From assembly GCA_964499015.1 (NCBI GenBank), contig CAZCJA010000096.1, forward strand, positions 1 through 6,654: a DNA stretch of 6,654 bases, in the 5' to 3' direction. Shown here in pieces: positions 1 through 6,414 of this stretch. A program made the translations under genes and the position numbers. A model generated the notes under the pieces. The model was not told the origin of the DNA. It made no database searches and saw only the letters and a list, made by a program, of their open reading frames with translations. This DNA comes from CAZCJA01 sp964499015. GTDB lineage: Bacteria; Elusimicrobiota; Elusimicrobia; F11. Numbering within the stretch: the stretch's first letter is position 1; every line of letters starts with the position of its first letter.

Positions 1-1
1 C

Positions 2-67
2 GTCGGGCGCTTCGTAAAAATGGTTTTGGAGCAAAAAATGAACACCGAGAGAGGTAAGCGAAAATGA
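2..67 (+). CDS. C-terminal tail of an upstream gene (partial)
   Basis: The window opens inside what is probably the 3' end of another gene. The frame starting at base 2 stays open for 21 codons and stops with the TGA at 65-67, forming an ATGA junction with the pilin start at 64. The tail is basic and polar (it ends NTERGKRK), with no recognisable domain. I prefer this frame because all the other junctions in this operon overlap in the same manner. The frame starting at base 1 is also open, to a TAA at 55-57, so the choice is an inference from the operon pattern. No function can be assigned. Confidence 0.4.
   Translation, partial: VGRFVKMVLEQKMNTERGKRK
47..54 (+). promoter_or_regulatory. Ribosome binding site of the pilin gene
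   Basis: The purine-rich GAGAGAGG lies nine bases before the ATG at 64 and lies inside the upstream reading frame. It is one of the better Shine-Dalgarno matches in the window, which suits a structural subunit made in many copies. Confidence 0.6.
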
Positions 68-363
68 AACTGAAAGCGGCTGGGCAATGGTTGTTAATGA
101 TGTTGGTGGGGCTTCCGTTGTATGCGGAAGGAATCGAGAGCATTACAGGTCAGGGGATCATTCAAAGAGTGGGAGCGCTCGTTAAGAACGTCGGCGGCGT
201 ATTGGGCGTTATTTGCCTCATGTATGCGCTTGTGTGGGGCGGTCTGCTCATAACGCAAGGGGATGATCGTGGTCCTCGCGTGATTAAGGGCGGCCTGGCA
301 GGCGCATTTCTATGCGTCGCGGCCTATGCGCTGGCCAATTGGTTGTCCGTGTCTTTTAAGTGA
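64..363 (+). CDS. virB2: VirB2/TrbC-type conjugative pilin precursor
   Basis: Probable major pilus subunit of a type IV secretion system, made as a Sec-exported precursor in the inner membrane and then assembled into the pilus. The 99-residue product has a signal peptide at about residues 1-21 (K2, K4, hydrophobic core, cleavage after LYA). An amphipathic stretch (24-44) follows, then a first membrane helix (about 45-64), a short charged polar loop containing GDDRGPR (66-72), and a second membrane helix (about 77-96). Signal peptide plus two helices around a short charged loop is the family hallmark of VirB2/TrbC pilins, and about 100 residues is the usual precursor length. The mature protein would be about 78 residues and ends almost directly after the second helix (WLSVSFK). 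It is the first complete gene of the run, followed by a VirB3-like gene, as in virB operons. The start is fixed by a good Shine-Dalgarno at 47-54. The assignment rests on topology and gene order because pilin sequences diverge strongly. Confidence 0.8.
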   Translation: MKLKAAGQWLLMMLVGLPLYAEGIESITGQGIIQRVGALVKNVGGVLGVICLMYALVWGGLLITQGDDRGPRVIKGGLAGAFLCVAAYALANWLSVSFK

Positions 364-638
364 AGCTGCCGGTCTTTTCACGACTGAACATCCCGACGAG
401 GCGTTTTGGCGTCGAAGTCGGAGACTGGTTTTACGTCTTGGCGGCGTCTTCGATTGGGATGGTTACGCAGTCGGTGTTGTACGGTGTTCTTTCGATGCTG
501 ATTGCGTGGGTGTATTTTTCACAAGTGAAACCGCGCCGGCCACGCGGCTGGTTGTCGGCTGAAGTCGAGTTTCTTTTATCGATTCGGAAACGTGTTGGGG
601 GTCACGAACGGAATGCCTTTAACGTGCGAAGACGTTAA
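360..638 (+). CDS. virB3: VirB3/TraL-like inner-membrane protein
   Basis: Small inner-membrane component of the secretion machine. VirB3/TraL proteins work with the VirB4 ATPase in pilus assembly and are sometimes fused to it. The 92-residue product has a short N-terminal segment with basic residues (RLNIPTRRFGVEV, 8-20). A hydrophobic region at about residues 22-54 can hold one long or two close membrane helices, and a strongly basic tail follows (KPRRPRGW at 57-64, then IRKR and VRRR). Length, topology and position between the pilin and VirB4 genes fit VirB3/TraL, and the N-terminal pattern resembles the family's (R-L-x-x-P ... G-V). The start is a GTG forming a GTGA overlap with the pilin stop. 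No strong Shine-Dalgarno is visible, so expression probably depends on coupling to the pilin gene. The 3' end overlaps the start of the ATPase gene. The sequence is too short and divergent for certainty without a profile search. Confidence 0.7.
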   Translation: MKLPVFSRLNIPTRRFGVEVGDWFYVLAASSIGMVTQSVLYGVLSMLIAWVYFSQVKPRRPRGWLSAEVEFLLSIRKRVGGHERNAFNVRRR

Positions 639-3018
639 CTTATTCGGGATTCAAGAGAACTACGCGGTTGGTCTGAGCGGCGAGGCCTGCGCGAGTTACC
701 GGCTGCTTCCTGAAAAAGACTTGTTGATGTGCTCGTACGACGAGCAAGTGGCGTCTGTGAATTCGTTCTCGCGCTTCTTGTCGGGGGTTCCATCCGGTTA
801 TGGATTGTTATTTGAGAGCGAGGTCGTCGAAGACCCTTCCGTGGCGTCTTTGGCTCACGTGAAAAGCGGCTGCAACCCCTTTATCGAGGAGTTGATGAAG
901 GGGAAAGCGGCCGAGTTCGAAGGCCAGTGCAGGAGTATTGAGACGTATCTGCACGTTTGGTCGTCTGGAATCGAGCCGCTTCGTTTGCCTTTTTTGCCGT
1001 CGTTTTTTCCGAATGCGAAGCGGAGGAAAGCAGCGGTCTCTTCGCTGGCGGAAAACCTCTCGCAGCTAGGGTCCTTGGCGCCCAACTTAGAAGCCTCGTT
1101 GACCAGTTGCGGGATTCGGATCAAGGCTCTGGCAAGGGAAGAGGTGTTGGCGCGAATTCACCGGATTTTATCGCCGAGAGGTTTCTCTGCCGGTGTACCA
1201 GTCATTAACGGTACGGCTTCGTTGCGGAGTCAACTGTGCTCCGCGAACGCAGAGGAAACCAAAGAAGCCTTTTTCCTGGACGGGTTTTATCATGCAGCGG
1301 TCAGTTTTTATCAGTTTGCCGACGATTTGGATTTGGGTGGGCCGCAGTTGTGGCTTGAACAACTGCCTGTCGGAAGCCGCTACGTAATCGGCGTGCTGGT
1401 TCCAGACCAGGAACTATTTCTGTCGCGACTGAAAACGCGCCATAAGCAGGCGGGAATGATGTTGAACGAATCAAAATCGAAGGATTTTGAGTCCGGCGCG
1501 CGGATGGACGCGCTCGATCGGGTTATCAGTCTCTGCCGGAATGAAGGCGAGAGAGTCTATTTGGTTTGGGGTGCTGTGATATTACGGTCAAAAGACCTTG
1601 AAACGCTCGATGATTGGAAGAACCAGAGCCTGGAATTTATTAAGCGTCAGTTTAATGGCGCGACGGGAATTGCTGAGGATTGCCTGCACCGCCGGATGGT
1701 CATGGCCTCCCTTCCTATGGGTGCGCATCTCGCTCCGCGTCGGCAGATGATGATGGGCGCGACCGTGGGCGCTTTGGCGCCAATTTCACAGACCTGGCAG
1801 GGAAGCGGGGGTGGTGGTCTCGTCATGCGCGGCCCTTCCGGTGAGATCGCACGTCTTGATCCATTCGCGAATGGCTCGCCCAAAATGGGGATCGTATGCG
1901 GTGGAACCGGGGCCGGAAAGAGCGTGACGTCAAATTTGATGATTATCCCGACACTGGCGGATCCGGAGAATCGGATATTGGTGATCGATGTCGGTGGTTC
2001 GTATAAACGGCTTGCGCAGGTGCTTGGAAGCGAGCGGCCCGATGGGAACGCCGCTTATTTTGATGTGCGGGTGAGCGATGAGTTTGCACTTTCTCCGATC
2101 CTGCCGCGTTCAGCGATGGTTAAGGGAGGTGGAAGTCTGGACCCAGAGGTCATTGCGGCGCAGACATCGCTGCTGGCGGAGATGGCGGATGTGAAATCGG
2201 GACCAACAAGGGTATTACTGGAAAAGGCAATCGCGAAAGTCTTTGAAGAAAATGACGAGCCCCTTTTATCAGATGTTTATCGTGTGATTCGATCGGGTTC
2301 GTGGGACGCCGCACTGAAAAAGGCCGTTGAGCCGCTGACAGCTGCCCTCATGCCATACGTGGAGGGCGTTTATTCGAATCTGCTCTCACGAAAGAGCAAG
2401 ATTCGGCCATTCGAGAAACAGCTGACGGTTTTTGACCTTTATGGACTCCGTGAGCACAAAGAACTGCAACGCGTGTTGGTGGCGGTGATCGCTTTTAATC
2501 TTCAAAGAGAAATGGCGGACCGGACGAGAAGGAAGCTTTTGATTATTGATGAAGGGTGGGAGTTGTTCCAGTCGGACAAATCGGCTGAGTTGGTGTCGAT
2601 GTTGTATCGGCAAGCGCGAAAGCATAACGCGGCCATTATGAGTCTTTCACAGAGTCCGGCTGACTTTTTGAAAAGCGGTGTTTCAACGGCGGTCATGGAC
2701 AACATCCAGTGGGTGATCGCCATGCGGATCGGCTCTGAAAAGGAACGCATGAAGGCATTTGGTTTTACCGATCAGGCGATTGATCGGGGCGAACATCTTC
2801 GGCTTGTGCCGAAGCAATTTTCCGAAGCGTTGGTCCGGTATGAAAACAAGCCGCAGAAGATCGTTCGGATTTCTCCATCGTCGATGGAATATTGGGTTTC
2901 GACTTCTGATGCGGAGGACAGAAAGCGAGAGAGCCTGTCGTGCTCCGCCGATTTGTCGCCGACGGACCGTGTTCGACATATGGCAGAAAAGGAGCCGATG
3001 AAAGTATGGACAGAATAA
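613..3018 (+). CDS. virB4: VirB4/TraC-family conjugation ATPase
   Basis: Cytoplasmic-face hexameric ATPase that powers pilus assembly and substrate transfer; it is the signature protein of type IV secretion. From the ATG at 613 it has 801 residues, close to the usual 800-880. The N-terminal half (about 1-400) is the VirB4/TraC N-terminal region. The C-terminal half is a RecA-like motor: Walker A GGTGAGKS at 430-437 with Lys436, then a VIDVGGSYKRL stretch at about 457-467 (typical of VirB4/TraC), Walker B LLIIDEGWELF at about 642-652 with Asp646 and Glu647, an arginine-containing YRQARKH motif at about 665-671, and a SLSQSPADF segment at about 677-685. All key residues are present, so it should be active. 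The start is ambiguous: a GTG at 592 adds seven residues but has little Shine-Dalgarno support, while the ATG at 613 has a G-rich run 11 bases upstream. Either start overlaps the virB3-like gene. It ends overlapping the next gene by 13 bases. Confidence 0.95.
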   Translation: MPLTCEDVNLFGIQENYAVGLSGEACASYRLLPEKDLLMCSYDEQVASVNSFSRFLSGVPSGYGLLFESEVVEDPSVASLAHVKSGCNPFIEELMKGKAAEFEGQCRSIETYLHVWSSGIEPLRLPFLPSFFPNAKRRKAAVSSLAENLSQLGSLAPNLEASLTSCGIRIKALAREEVLARIHRILSPRGFSAGVPVINGTASLRSQLCSANAEETKEAFFLDGFYHAAVSFYQFADDLDLGGPQLWLEQLPVGSRYVIGVLVPDQELFLSRLKTRHKQAGMMLNESKSKDFESGARMDALDRVISLCRNEGERVYLVWGAVILRSKDLETLDDWKNQSLEFIKRQFNGATGIAEDCLHRRMVMASLPMGAHLAPRRQMMMGATVGALAPISQTWQGSGGGGLVMRGPSGEIARLDPFANGSPKMGIVCGGTGAGKSVTSNLMIIPTLADPENRILVIDVGGSYKRLAQVLGSERPDGNAAYFDVRVSDEFALSPILPRSAMVKGGGSLDPEVIAAQTSLLAEMADVKSGPTRVLLEKAIAKVFEENDEPLLSDVYRVIRSGSWDAALKKAVEPLTAALMPYVEGVYSNLLSRKSKIRPFEKQLTVFDLYGLREHKELQRVLVAVIAFNLQREMADRTRRKLLIIDEGWELFQSDKSAELVSMLYRQARKHNAAIMSLSQSPADFLKSGVSTAVMDNIQWVIAMRIGSEKERMKAFGFTDQAIDRGEHLRLVPKQFSEALVRYENKPQKIVRISPSSMEYWVSTSDAEDRKRESLSCSADLSPTDRVRHMAEKEPMKVWTE
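2989..2994 (+). promoter_or_regulatory. Ribosome binding site setting the start of the VirB6-like gene
   Basis: AAGGAG lies 11 bases before the ATG at 3006, inside the end of the VirB4 gene. It favours 3006 over an upstream in-frame CTG/GTG-type start near 2940. Starting at 3006 also places a clean signal peptide at the N-terminus, which a longer start would bury. Confidence 0.6.
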
Positions 3019-5102
3019 TTTTGATCGTGGCTGTGATCTTGGTTTTTCCGGAGCGCGAGGCATTTGGTCTCGCGTTCACAGATGTTCCGGCGCAGGCGCA
3101 GCGGCTCGCGCTCCTGGCCGAGGAGAAGATTCAGAGCCTAAAAATGGTCGTGATGGCGAAGGACATGTACAACAACTATGTGACTGCGCGTCAAACCTAC
3201 GAGTTGGCGAAGGCGGGCATTGAGCGGAGCACGAATCCTGGCGAGTGGAAGGCGCTTGAGGAGTATTCTCGCATGCGGCTCAGCTCATTGGCTGAGGCTG
3301 ATCCAAATCCATATTCGTCGAGCCTCTATCGAAATCTCGTCGCGCTTGACCGAATTGCTGATGAATATATTTTGAATACCCAAGCCTACAAGCGAATTCA
3401 GGATTCGCTAAGGAGATCCGGCCAAAAAGTTTCGGGTGTTGACGGAAAAATGAACGATTGGTTGATGACCGAAACGCCGGTGGGGAATTGGTACGGGCTT
3501 GAAGGAAACCTAAATCAGCAGGCCGACACGATGGCGGCTGCAAGGACGTTTATTGCAACCGCCTATGACTCGGGAGAACAATTAGGATCGCAAGTGGACA
3601 CGCTTGAAGCCGAAGGCGTGAAGGCGACTTCTGAGTTGGAGAAGCTCTTGCGGCTTCAGTTTTATGCGGAACAAGGATACGCGCTTGCGCTGGAAAGGTT
3701 AAAGACACAATCCGATAAATCAGCTTCAGCGGTTCGTGCCTCCGAAGCCCGTCTTGAGAAGGCGAAAGCAATTCTCGAAGATGTAAGGAATCGAATTAAA
3801 GACAAGGAAGAATACATTCGGGAGCTCGATGGTCGCGTCGGAAGTCTTAAGGCTGAAGTAATGGAACACAATAGCAACCTGACGATGAGCGCGACCGCAA
3901 TGGGGATTGAAAAGATTGCTCAGCAGTCTTTATCGAATGCAGGATTGGTGAGAATGGGAGAGAAGGAGCCGCTCATTGATGGCTTCCAAAAGACGGGGTG
4001 GTGGCTATTGGTTGTGTCGACCATGATCGGGCTTTTGTGGCGCGGGACGGCGGTTTTTCGAGGGGATGAAGCGGGAGTGATCCCGAAGGACACGATTGCT
4101 TCGATGATAGCCGCTTTTGTTTTCCTGGCGCCCGGGTCTCCGATTGGAGTGAAAAATCTCGCGAAGGAAGGAGCGATATTGGTGGATGCGATGGAGATGA
4201 GTTTGTTTAAAAACACGCAGAAGGATTTACAGTCCCAATTTGGCCAGAGTCTTTCGCTCGTTTCAGCGGTGGACGCCGCCGCCTTGGATTCTTCAAAGTC
4301 AGCGAGTTTGATGGCACAGGCATCCGCTGTCATGGCTTCGGCCAGTAAGCCCATCATGGCGACCGTTATGCAGATTGTTTTCGTGTTGTCGTCGTTGATA
4401 GGGGCCTTGGCGACAATTGTGGTCTTCTCAGTTCGGACCGTGGTTTATTGGGTTCTAATGGCGGTTTTGCCCTTGGTTCTGCTCTTACTACCGATTCCAT
4501 ATGTGCGAAACAAAATGATGCCGACTTGGGGGACGTTGTTGTTTGCCGTGATCCTCTGGGGCCCGGTGACGAAGATTCTGCTGACCTTCAACAACGTGTT
4601 GGGTCAGATAAACGAGAGTCTCATCACTGGGTTTGTGAGTGGGAACGCGTTGTCGGCGAGCATGGTCTATGGAATCCAAGGATTGATCCTCTTGATATTG
4701 ATCGTTCTTTCACCCGCTTTGACGTTCTATATGGCGAACAGTTCGTTCGGACCGCTTGTGTCGGGCGTTCTTAGCGGCGGCGCGATGGCCATGGCGGGCT
4801 TGGCGAGCGGCGGCGCCGTCGCGGCCGGTGCAGCGGCGACGGGTGGTGGCGGCCTATTAATGAAGGTTGGCGCCTCAATGGGGTCGTCCGGCATCGGTGG
4901 TCGCGTCCAGAGCGCGGGACGCTTGATGAAATCTTTGGGAGAAACGGTGGGGCGAACGCGGCTGGATGCGAGCCGCGGCACGTTGTACGTGCAAAGGAGC
5001 TTTCAGTCATTTCCCAAGGCGGGCGGAGGCCATAACGGGTCCGATCAGCCGCCCCGATTTAGCAAGGGAAACGGTTATAGGCTTGTGGAGAGAGAAAAAT
5101 GA
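3006..5102 (+). CDS. VirB6/TrbL-like polytopic membrane protein with a VirB5/TrbJ-like periplasmic N-terminal region
   Basis: Probable inner-membrane channel or platform protein of the secretion machine. From the ATG at 3006 it has 698 residues. A signal-peptide-like segment comes first (residues 1-21, MDRIILIVAVILVF..., ending AFG). A long hydrophilic helical region follows (about 28-310), including heptad-like coiled-coil sequence at about 223-283. Hydrophobic segments then appear at about 332-346, 362-375, 450-475, 478-497, 507-526 and 555-575, then a Gly/Ala-rich stretch (about 582-612) and a basic tail. The paired helices, PLVLLLLPIPYV segment, late helices and Gly/Ala-rich end are typical of VirB6/TrbL proteins. 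The helical part resembles VirB5/TrbJ pilus-tip proteins: secreted, Gln/Lys-rich, starting with an AFTDVPAQAQRL-type segment. Typical VirB6 proteins are about 300 residues and TrbL about 450-550, so this is large. It sits where virB5 and virB6 lie in virB operons. The membrane half is fairly sure; the VirB5/TrbJ resemblance is by pattern only. Confidence 0.75.
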   Translation: MDRIILIVAVILVFPEREAFGLAFTDVPAQAQRLALLAEEKIQSLKMVVMAKDMYNNYVTARQTYELAKAGIERSTNPGEWKALEEYSRMRLSSLAEADPNPYSSSLYRNLVALDRIADEYILNTQAYKRIQDSLRRSGQKVSGVDGKMNDWLMTETPVGNWYGLEGNLNQQADTMAAARTFIATAYDSGEQLGSQVDTLEAEGVKATSELEKLLRLQFYAEQGYALALERLKTQSDKSASAVRASEARLEKAKAILEDVRNRIKDKEEYIRELDGRVGSLKAEVMEHNSNLTMSATAMGIEKIAQQSLSNAGLVRMGEKEPLIDGFQKTGWWLLVVSTMIGLLWRGTAVFRGDEAGVIPKDTIASMIAAFVFLAPGSPIGVKNLAKEGAILVDAMEMSLFKNTQKDLQSQFGQSLSLVSAVDAAALDSSKSASLMAQASAVMASASKPIMATVMQIVFVLSSLIGALATIVVFSVRTVVYWVLMAVLPLVLLLLPIPYVRNKMMPTWGTLLFAVILWGPVTKILLTFNNVLGQINESLITGFVSGNALSASMVYGIQGLILLILIVLSPALTFYMANSSFGPLVSGVLSGGAMAMAGLASGGAVAAGAAATGGGGLLMKVGASMGSSGIGGRVQSAGRLMKSLGETVGRTRLDASRGTLYVQRSFQSFPKAGGGHNGSDQPPRFSKGNGYRLVEREK
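5087..5094 (+). promoter_or_regulatory. Ribosome binding site of the TraE/VirB8-like gene
   Basis: GGAGAGAG at the extreme 3' end of the VirB6-like gene lies a few bases before the ATG at 5099, with the GGAG core eight bases from it. It supports 5099 as start; the next codon, at 5102, is also ATG and could serve equally. Confidence 0.55.
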
Positions 5103-5611
5103 TGGTTGAGAGGAAGCCTCAAGAAACGATCCTCGGAATCCAAGAGGAAAACAGAACAATGAGATGGTTGCTCCTGATTCTTTGTTTGACGATCATTTCG
5201 TTGGCTGGCGCTCTGATAATTAAGCCCGCTCCCGCCGTGTGGTTCGTTCACGAGCGGGGCGAAATGGTTAAAAGCGATGGGACCGTGTTTTCGTGGGCGC
5301 CTGTCATGGCCGTTCAGCGCGCGTTTGAAGCGATGTTTGTTCCTTCCGAAAAGAGGACGGAAATTGTTGAGGCGTTCTTTTCGGGACGGGAGCGGCAGCC
5401 GGCGTTGGCCAACAACCCGAACGACCGGTTTGTTTTTTTTCGCGTTGAGGAGCCCGTGTCGTTGGAAACCGGCCTGGTGAGCGTAAAAGGGACGCTGTTT
5501 CGAGATGGGAAAGATTCCACACGGATGCGGATTCTCTTGGAGCGAGTGTCGCCGTCGGATATGAATCCTTTTGGGCTCGTGATTAATTCTGTTGAGGTCG
5601 CAAAGCCTTGA
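5099..5611 (+). CDS. TraE/VirB8-like inner-membrane assembly protein
   Basis: Probable bitopic assembly factor of the inner-membrane complex. VirB8/TraE proteins have a short cytoplasmic tail, one membrane helix and a periplasmic NTF2-like domain that scaffolds contacts with VirB9, VirB10 and other subunits. The 170-residue product fits: a charged cytoplasmic tail (1-21), a membrane helix at about 22-41 (MRWLLLILCLTIISLAGALI), then a periplasmic domain. The last part, with V-S-V-K-G-T-L-F (127-134) followed by an alternating strand pattern RMRILLERV (142-150), resembles the F-plasmid TraE pattern of V-E-I-R-G-V-L followed by a hydrophobic strand. F TraE is 188 residues and VirB8 about 230, so this fits TraE better. 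It starts in an ATGA overlap with the VirB6-like gene and ends in a TTGA overlap with the next gene. A run of eight T at 5433-5440 lies inside it. Overall identity is too low to claim by eye; position and topology carry the call. Confidence 0.65.
   Translation: MMVERKPQETILGIQEENRTMRWLLLILCLTIISLAGALIIKPAPAVWFVHERGEMVKSDGTVFSWAPVMAVQRAFEAMFVPSEKRTEIVEAFFSGRERQPALANNPNDRFVFFRVEEPVSLETGLVSVKGTLFRDGKDSTRMRILLERVSPSDMNPFGLVINSVEVAKP
5594..5597 (+). promoter_or_regulatory. Ribosome binding site supporting the TTG start at 5608
   Basis: GAGG, ten bases before the TTG at 5608, is the best Shine-Dalgarno candidate here. It supports the TTG in the TTGA stop/start overlap rather than the in-frame ATG at 5629, which has no purine-rich motif at a suitable distance. 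Confidence 0.45.
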
Positions 5612-6414
5612 AAATTATTTCGCTCCCGATGGTATCGACGCCGATCCGGTTCCGAGTCGGGCTCGGGGTGGGCATCGTTTTAAAAGTCGTCGGGTTGATA
5701 GCCGCGAGTTTGATGGTGTTGGGGTCGATCCCCGACGGTCCTTTAATGGTCACCTTGGTAACGAGCCGTAGTTGGCATTTTTTCAACGCCTTACTCATCG
5801 ACCAAGTGGTTCAAAAACCGGAAAGGATCGAAAATGAGGTCGAGATGATCTTCAGTCGGCGGGAGCCGGTTCCCGTTGTGTCACCTGAAGTGGATAAACA
5901 GATTGTCGAAGCCGTGGTCCCAGCGAAGGGTGATGACAAGAAAATTACCATCAATCTGCCGAAAGCGGTTGCAGGAAAAGTCGCGCCGGCAGTAAAAAGA
6001 ACGAAGATTGCCGTTGGCGCAAAAGGTCGCGATGAGGATCGCTCACAAGTGAAGCCAAGTGTTGAACGGGAGCGCCAGGTGGAGAGTCTTCTTACGGATA
6101 TTCGTTCGGATCCGAAGCGAATCTTTATCGACGAAGAGTTGATTGTTGGCGACCTGACCTGGACGGCGAAGAACCTGTCGCCGGGAAAAGGACTTGAAGT
6201 GTGGGTGGAAAACAGCAGGAATGCCCTTAACACCTATTATGTTCCCTACGTTCAATTTGGCGGCGGCAAGGCGTCCTTTGATTGCAACGTGCTAGCGCCG
6301 GGCTCAAAAGGCGTTGCGGCGCTGCCGGTAAGTTCGCTCCGTGAGAAATTTCTTGTGATTAAAGTTGGCGCGACCGGATCGGTTTCTAAGAATTGGAGGA
6401 TTCGATTACCATGA
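5608..6414 (+). CDS. Membrane-anchored protein with linker and C-terminal beta-rich domain, in the VirB9/TraK position
   Basis: I do not recognise a family for this 268-residue protein. It has a short N-terminus with basic residues (R14, R16), a hydrophobic segment at about 17-41 and a second weaker one to about 51. Both are better read as a membrane anchor than a cleaved signal because no AxA-type site follows. Residues about 65-167 are a charged, Pro/Val/Lys-rich low-complexity linker. Residues about 168-268 form a compact beta-rich domain (DLTWTAKNLSPGKGLEVWVEN..., YYVPYVQFGGG, then APGSKGVAALPV) with the strand and turn rhythm of an immunoglobulin-like fold. Anchor plus extended linker plus beta domain recalls VirB10, while length and order (after VirB8/TraE, before a VirB10-like gene) recall VirB9/TraK. 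A core-complex or envelope-spanning role is an inference from context. It starts at TTG with GAGG at 5594-5597 (alternative ATG at 5629) and ends in an ATGA overlap. Confidence 0.75.
   Translation: MKIISLPMVSTPIRFRVGLGVGIVLKVVGLIAASLMVLGSIPDGPLMVTLVTSRSWHFFNALLIDQVVQKPERIENEVEMIFSRREPVPVVSPEVDKQIVEAVVPAKGDDKKITINLPKAVAGKVAPAVKRTKIAVGAKGRDEDRSQVKPSVERERQVESLLTDIRSDPKRIFIDEELIVGDLTWTAKNLSPGKGLEVWVENSRNALNTYYVPYVQFGGGKASFDCNVLAPGSKGVAALPVSSLREKFLVIKVGATGSVSKNWRIRLP
6395..6400 (+). promoter_or_regulatory. Strong ribosome binding site of the VirB10-like gene
   Basis: GGAGGA lies ten bases before the ATG at 6411, inside the end of the preceding gene. It is the closest match to the Shine-Dalgarno consensus in the window and settles the start of a gene whose end lies outside it. 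Confidence 0.7.

Noticed and set aside
326..562. Plus-strand open frame of 78 codons overlapping the pilin and VirB3-like genes
   Set aside because: It lacks membrane segments or a family pattern, overlaps both neighbours out of frame, and the GTG-started frame at 360 gives the expected VirB3/TraL topology.
2940..3005. 22-residue N-terminal extension of the VirB6-like protein from a start at 2940
   Set aside because: It would put hydrophilic residues ahead of a clean signal peptide and deepen the overlap with VirB4; the ATG at 3006 has AAGGAG at a workable distance.
2683..3063. Minus-strand open frame of 126 codons across the VirB4/VirB6-like junction
   Set aside because: It is Arg/Pro-rich and opposes the conserved end of the VirB4 motor domain and the next gene's signal peptide, so it is a shadow frame.
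3920..4357. Minus-strand open frame of 145 codons opposite the VirB6-like gene
   Set aside because: It lies wholly inside a well-supported plus-strand gene and has no domain, no convincing ribosome site and a composition expected from reading the complement of membrane-protein codons.
4770..4860. GC-rich Gly/Ala-coding stretch looking like a repeat array
   Set aside because: It shows no regular DNA repeat unit; it encodes the Gly/Ala-rich segment expected at the end of the TrbL/VirB6-type membrane domain.
5099..5230. Possible lipoprotein signal (VirB7-like) around the Cys in the N-terminal helix of the TraE/VirB8-like protein
   Set aside because: The residues before the Cys (L-I-L) do not fit a lipobox, which needs a small residue just before it, and the Cys sits mid-helix.
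5811..6233. Minus-strand open frame of 140 codons opposite the 5608-6414 gene
   Set aside because: It is low-complexity (Ser/Thr/Phe-rich) sequence produced by the complement of the charged linker; there is no independent support, and the sense gene has coupled junctions at both ends.
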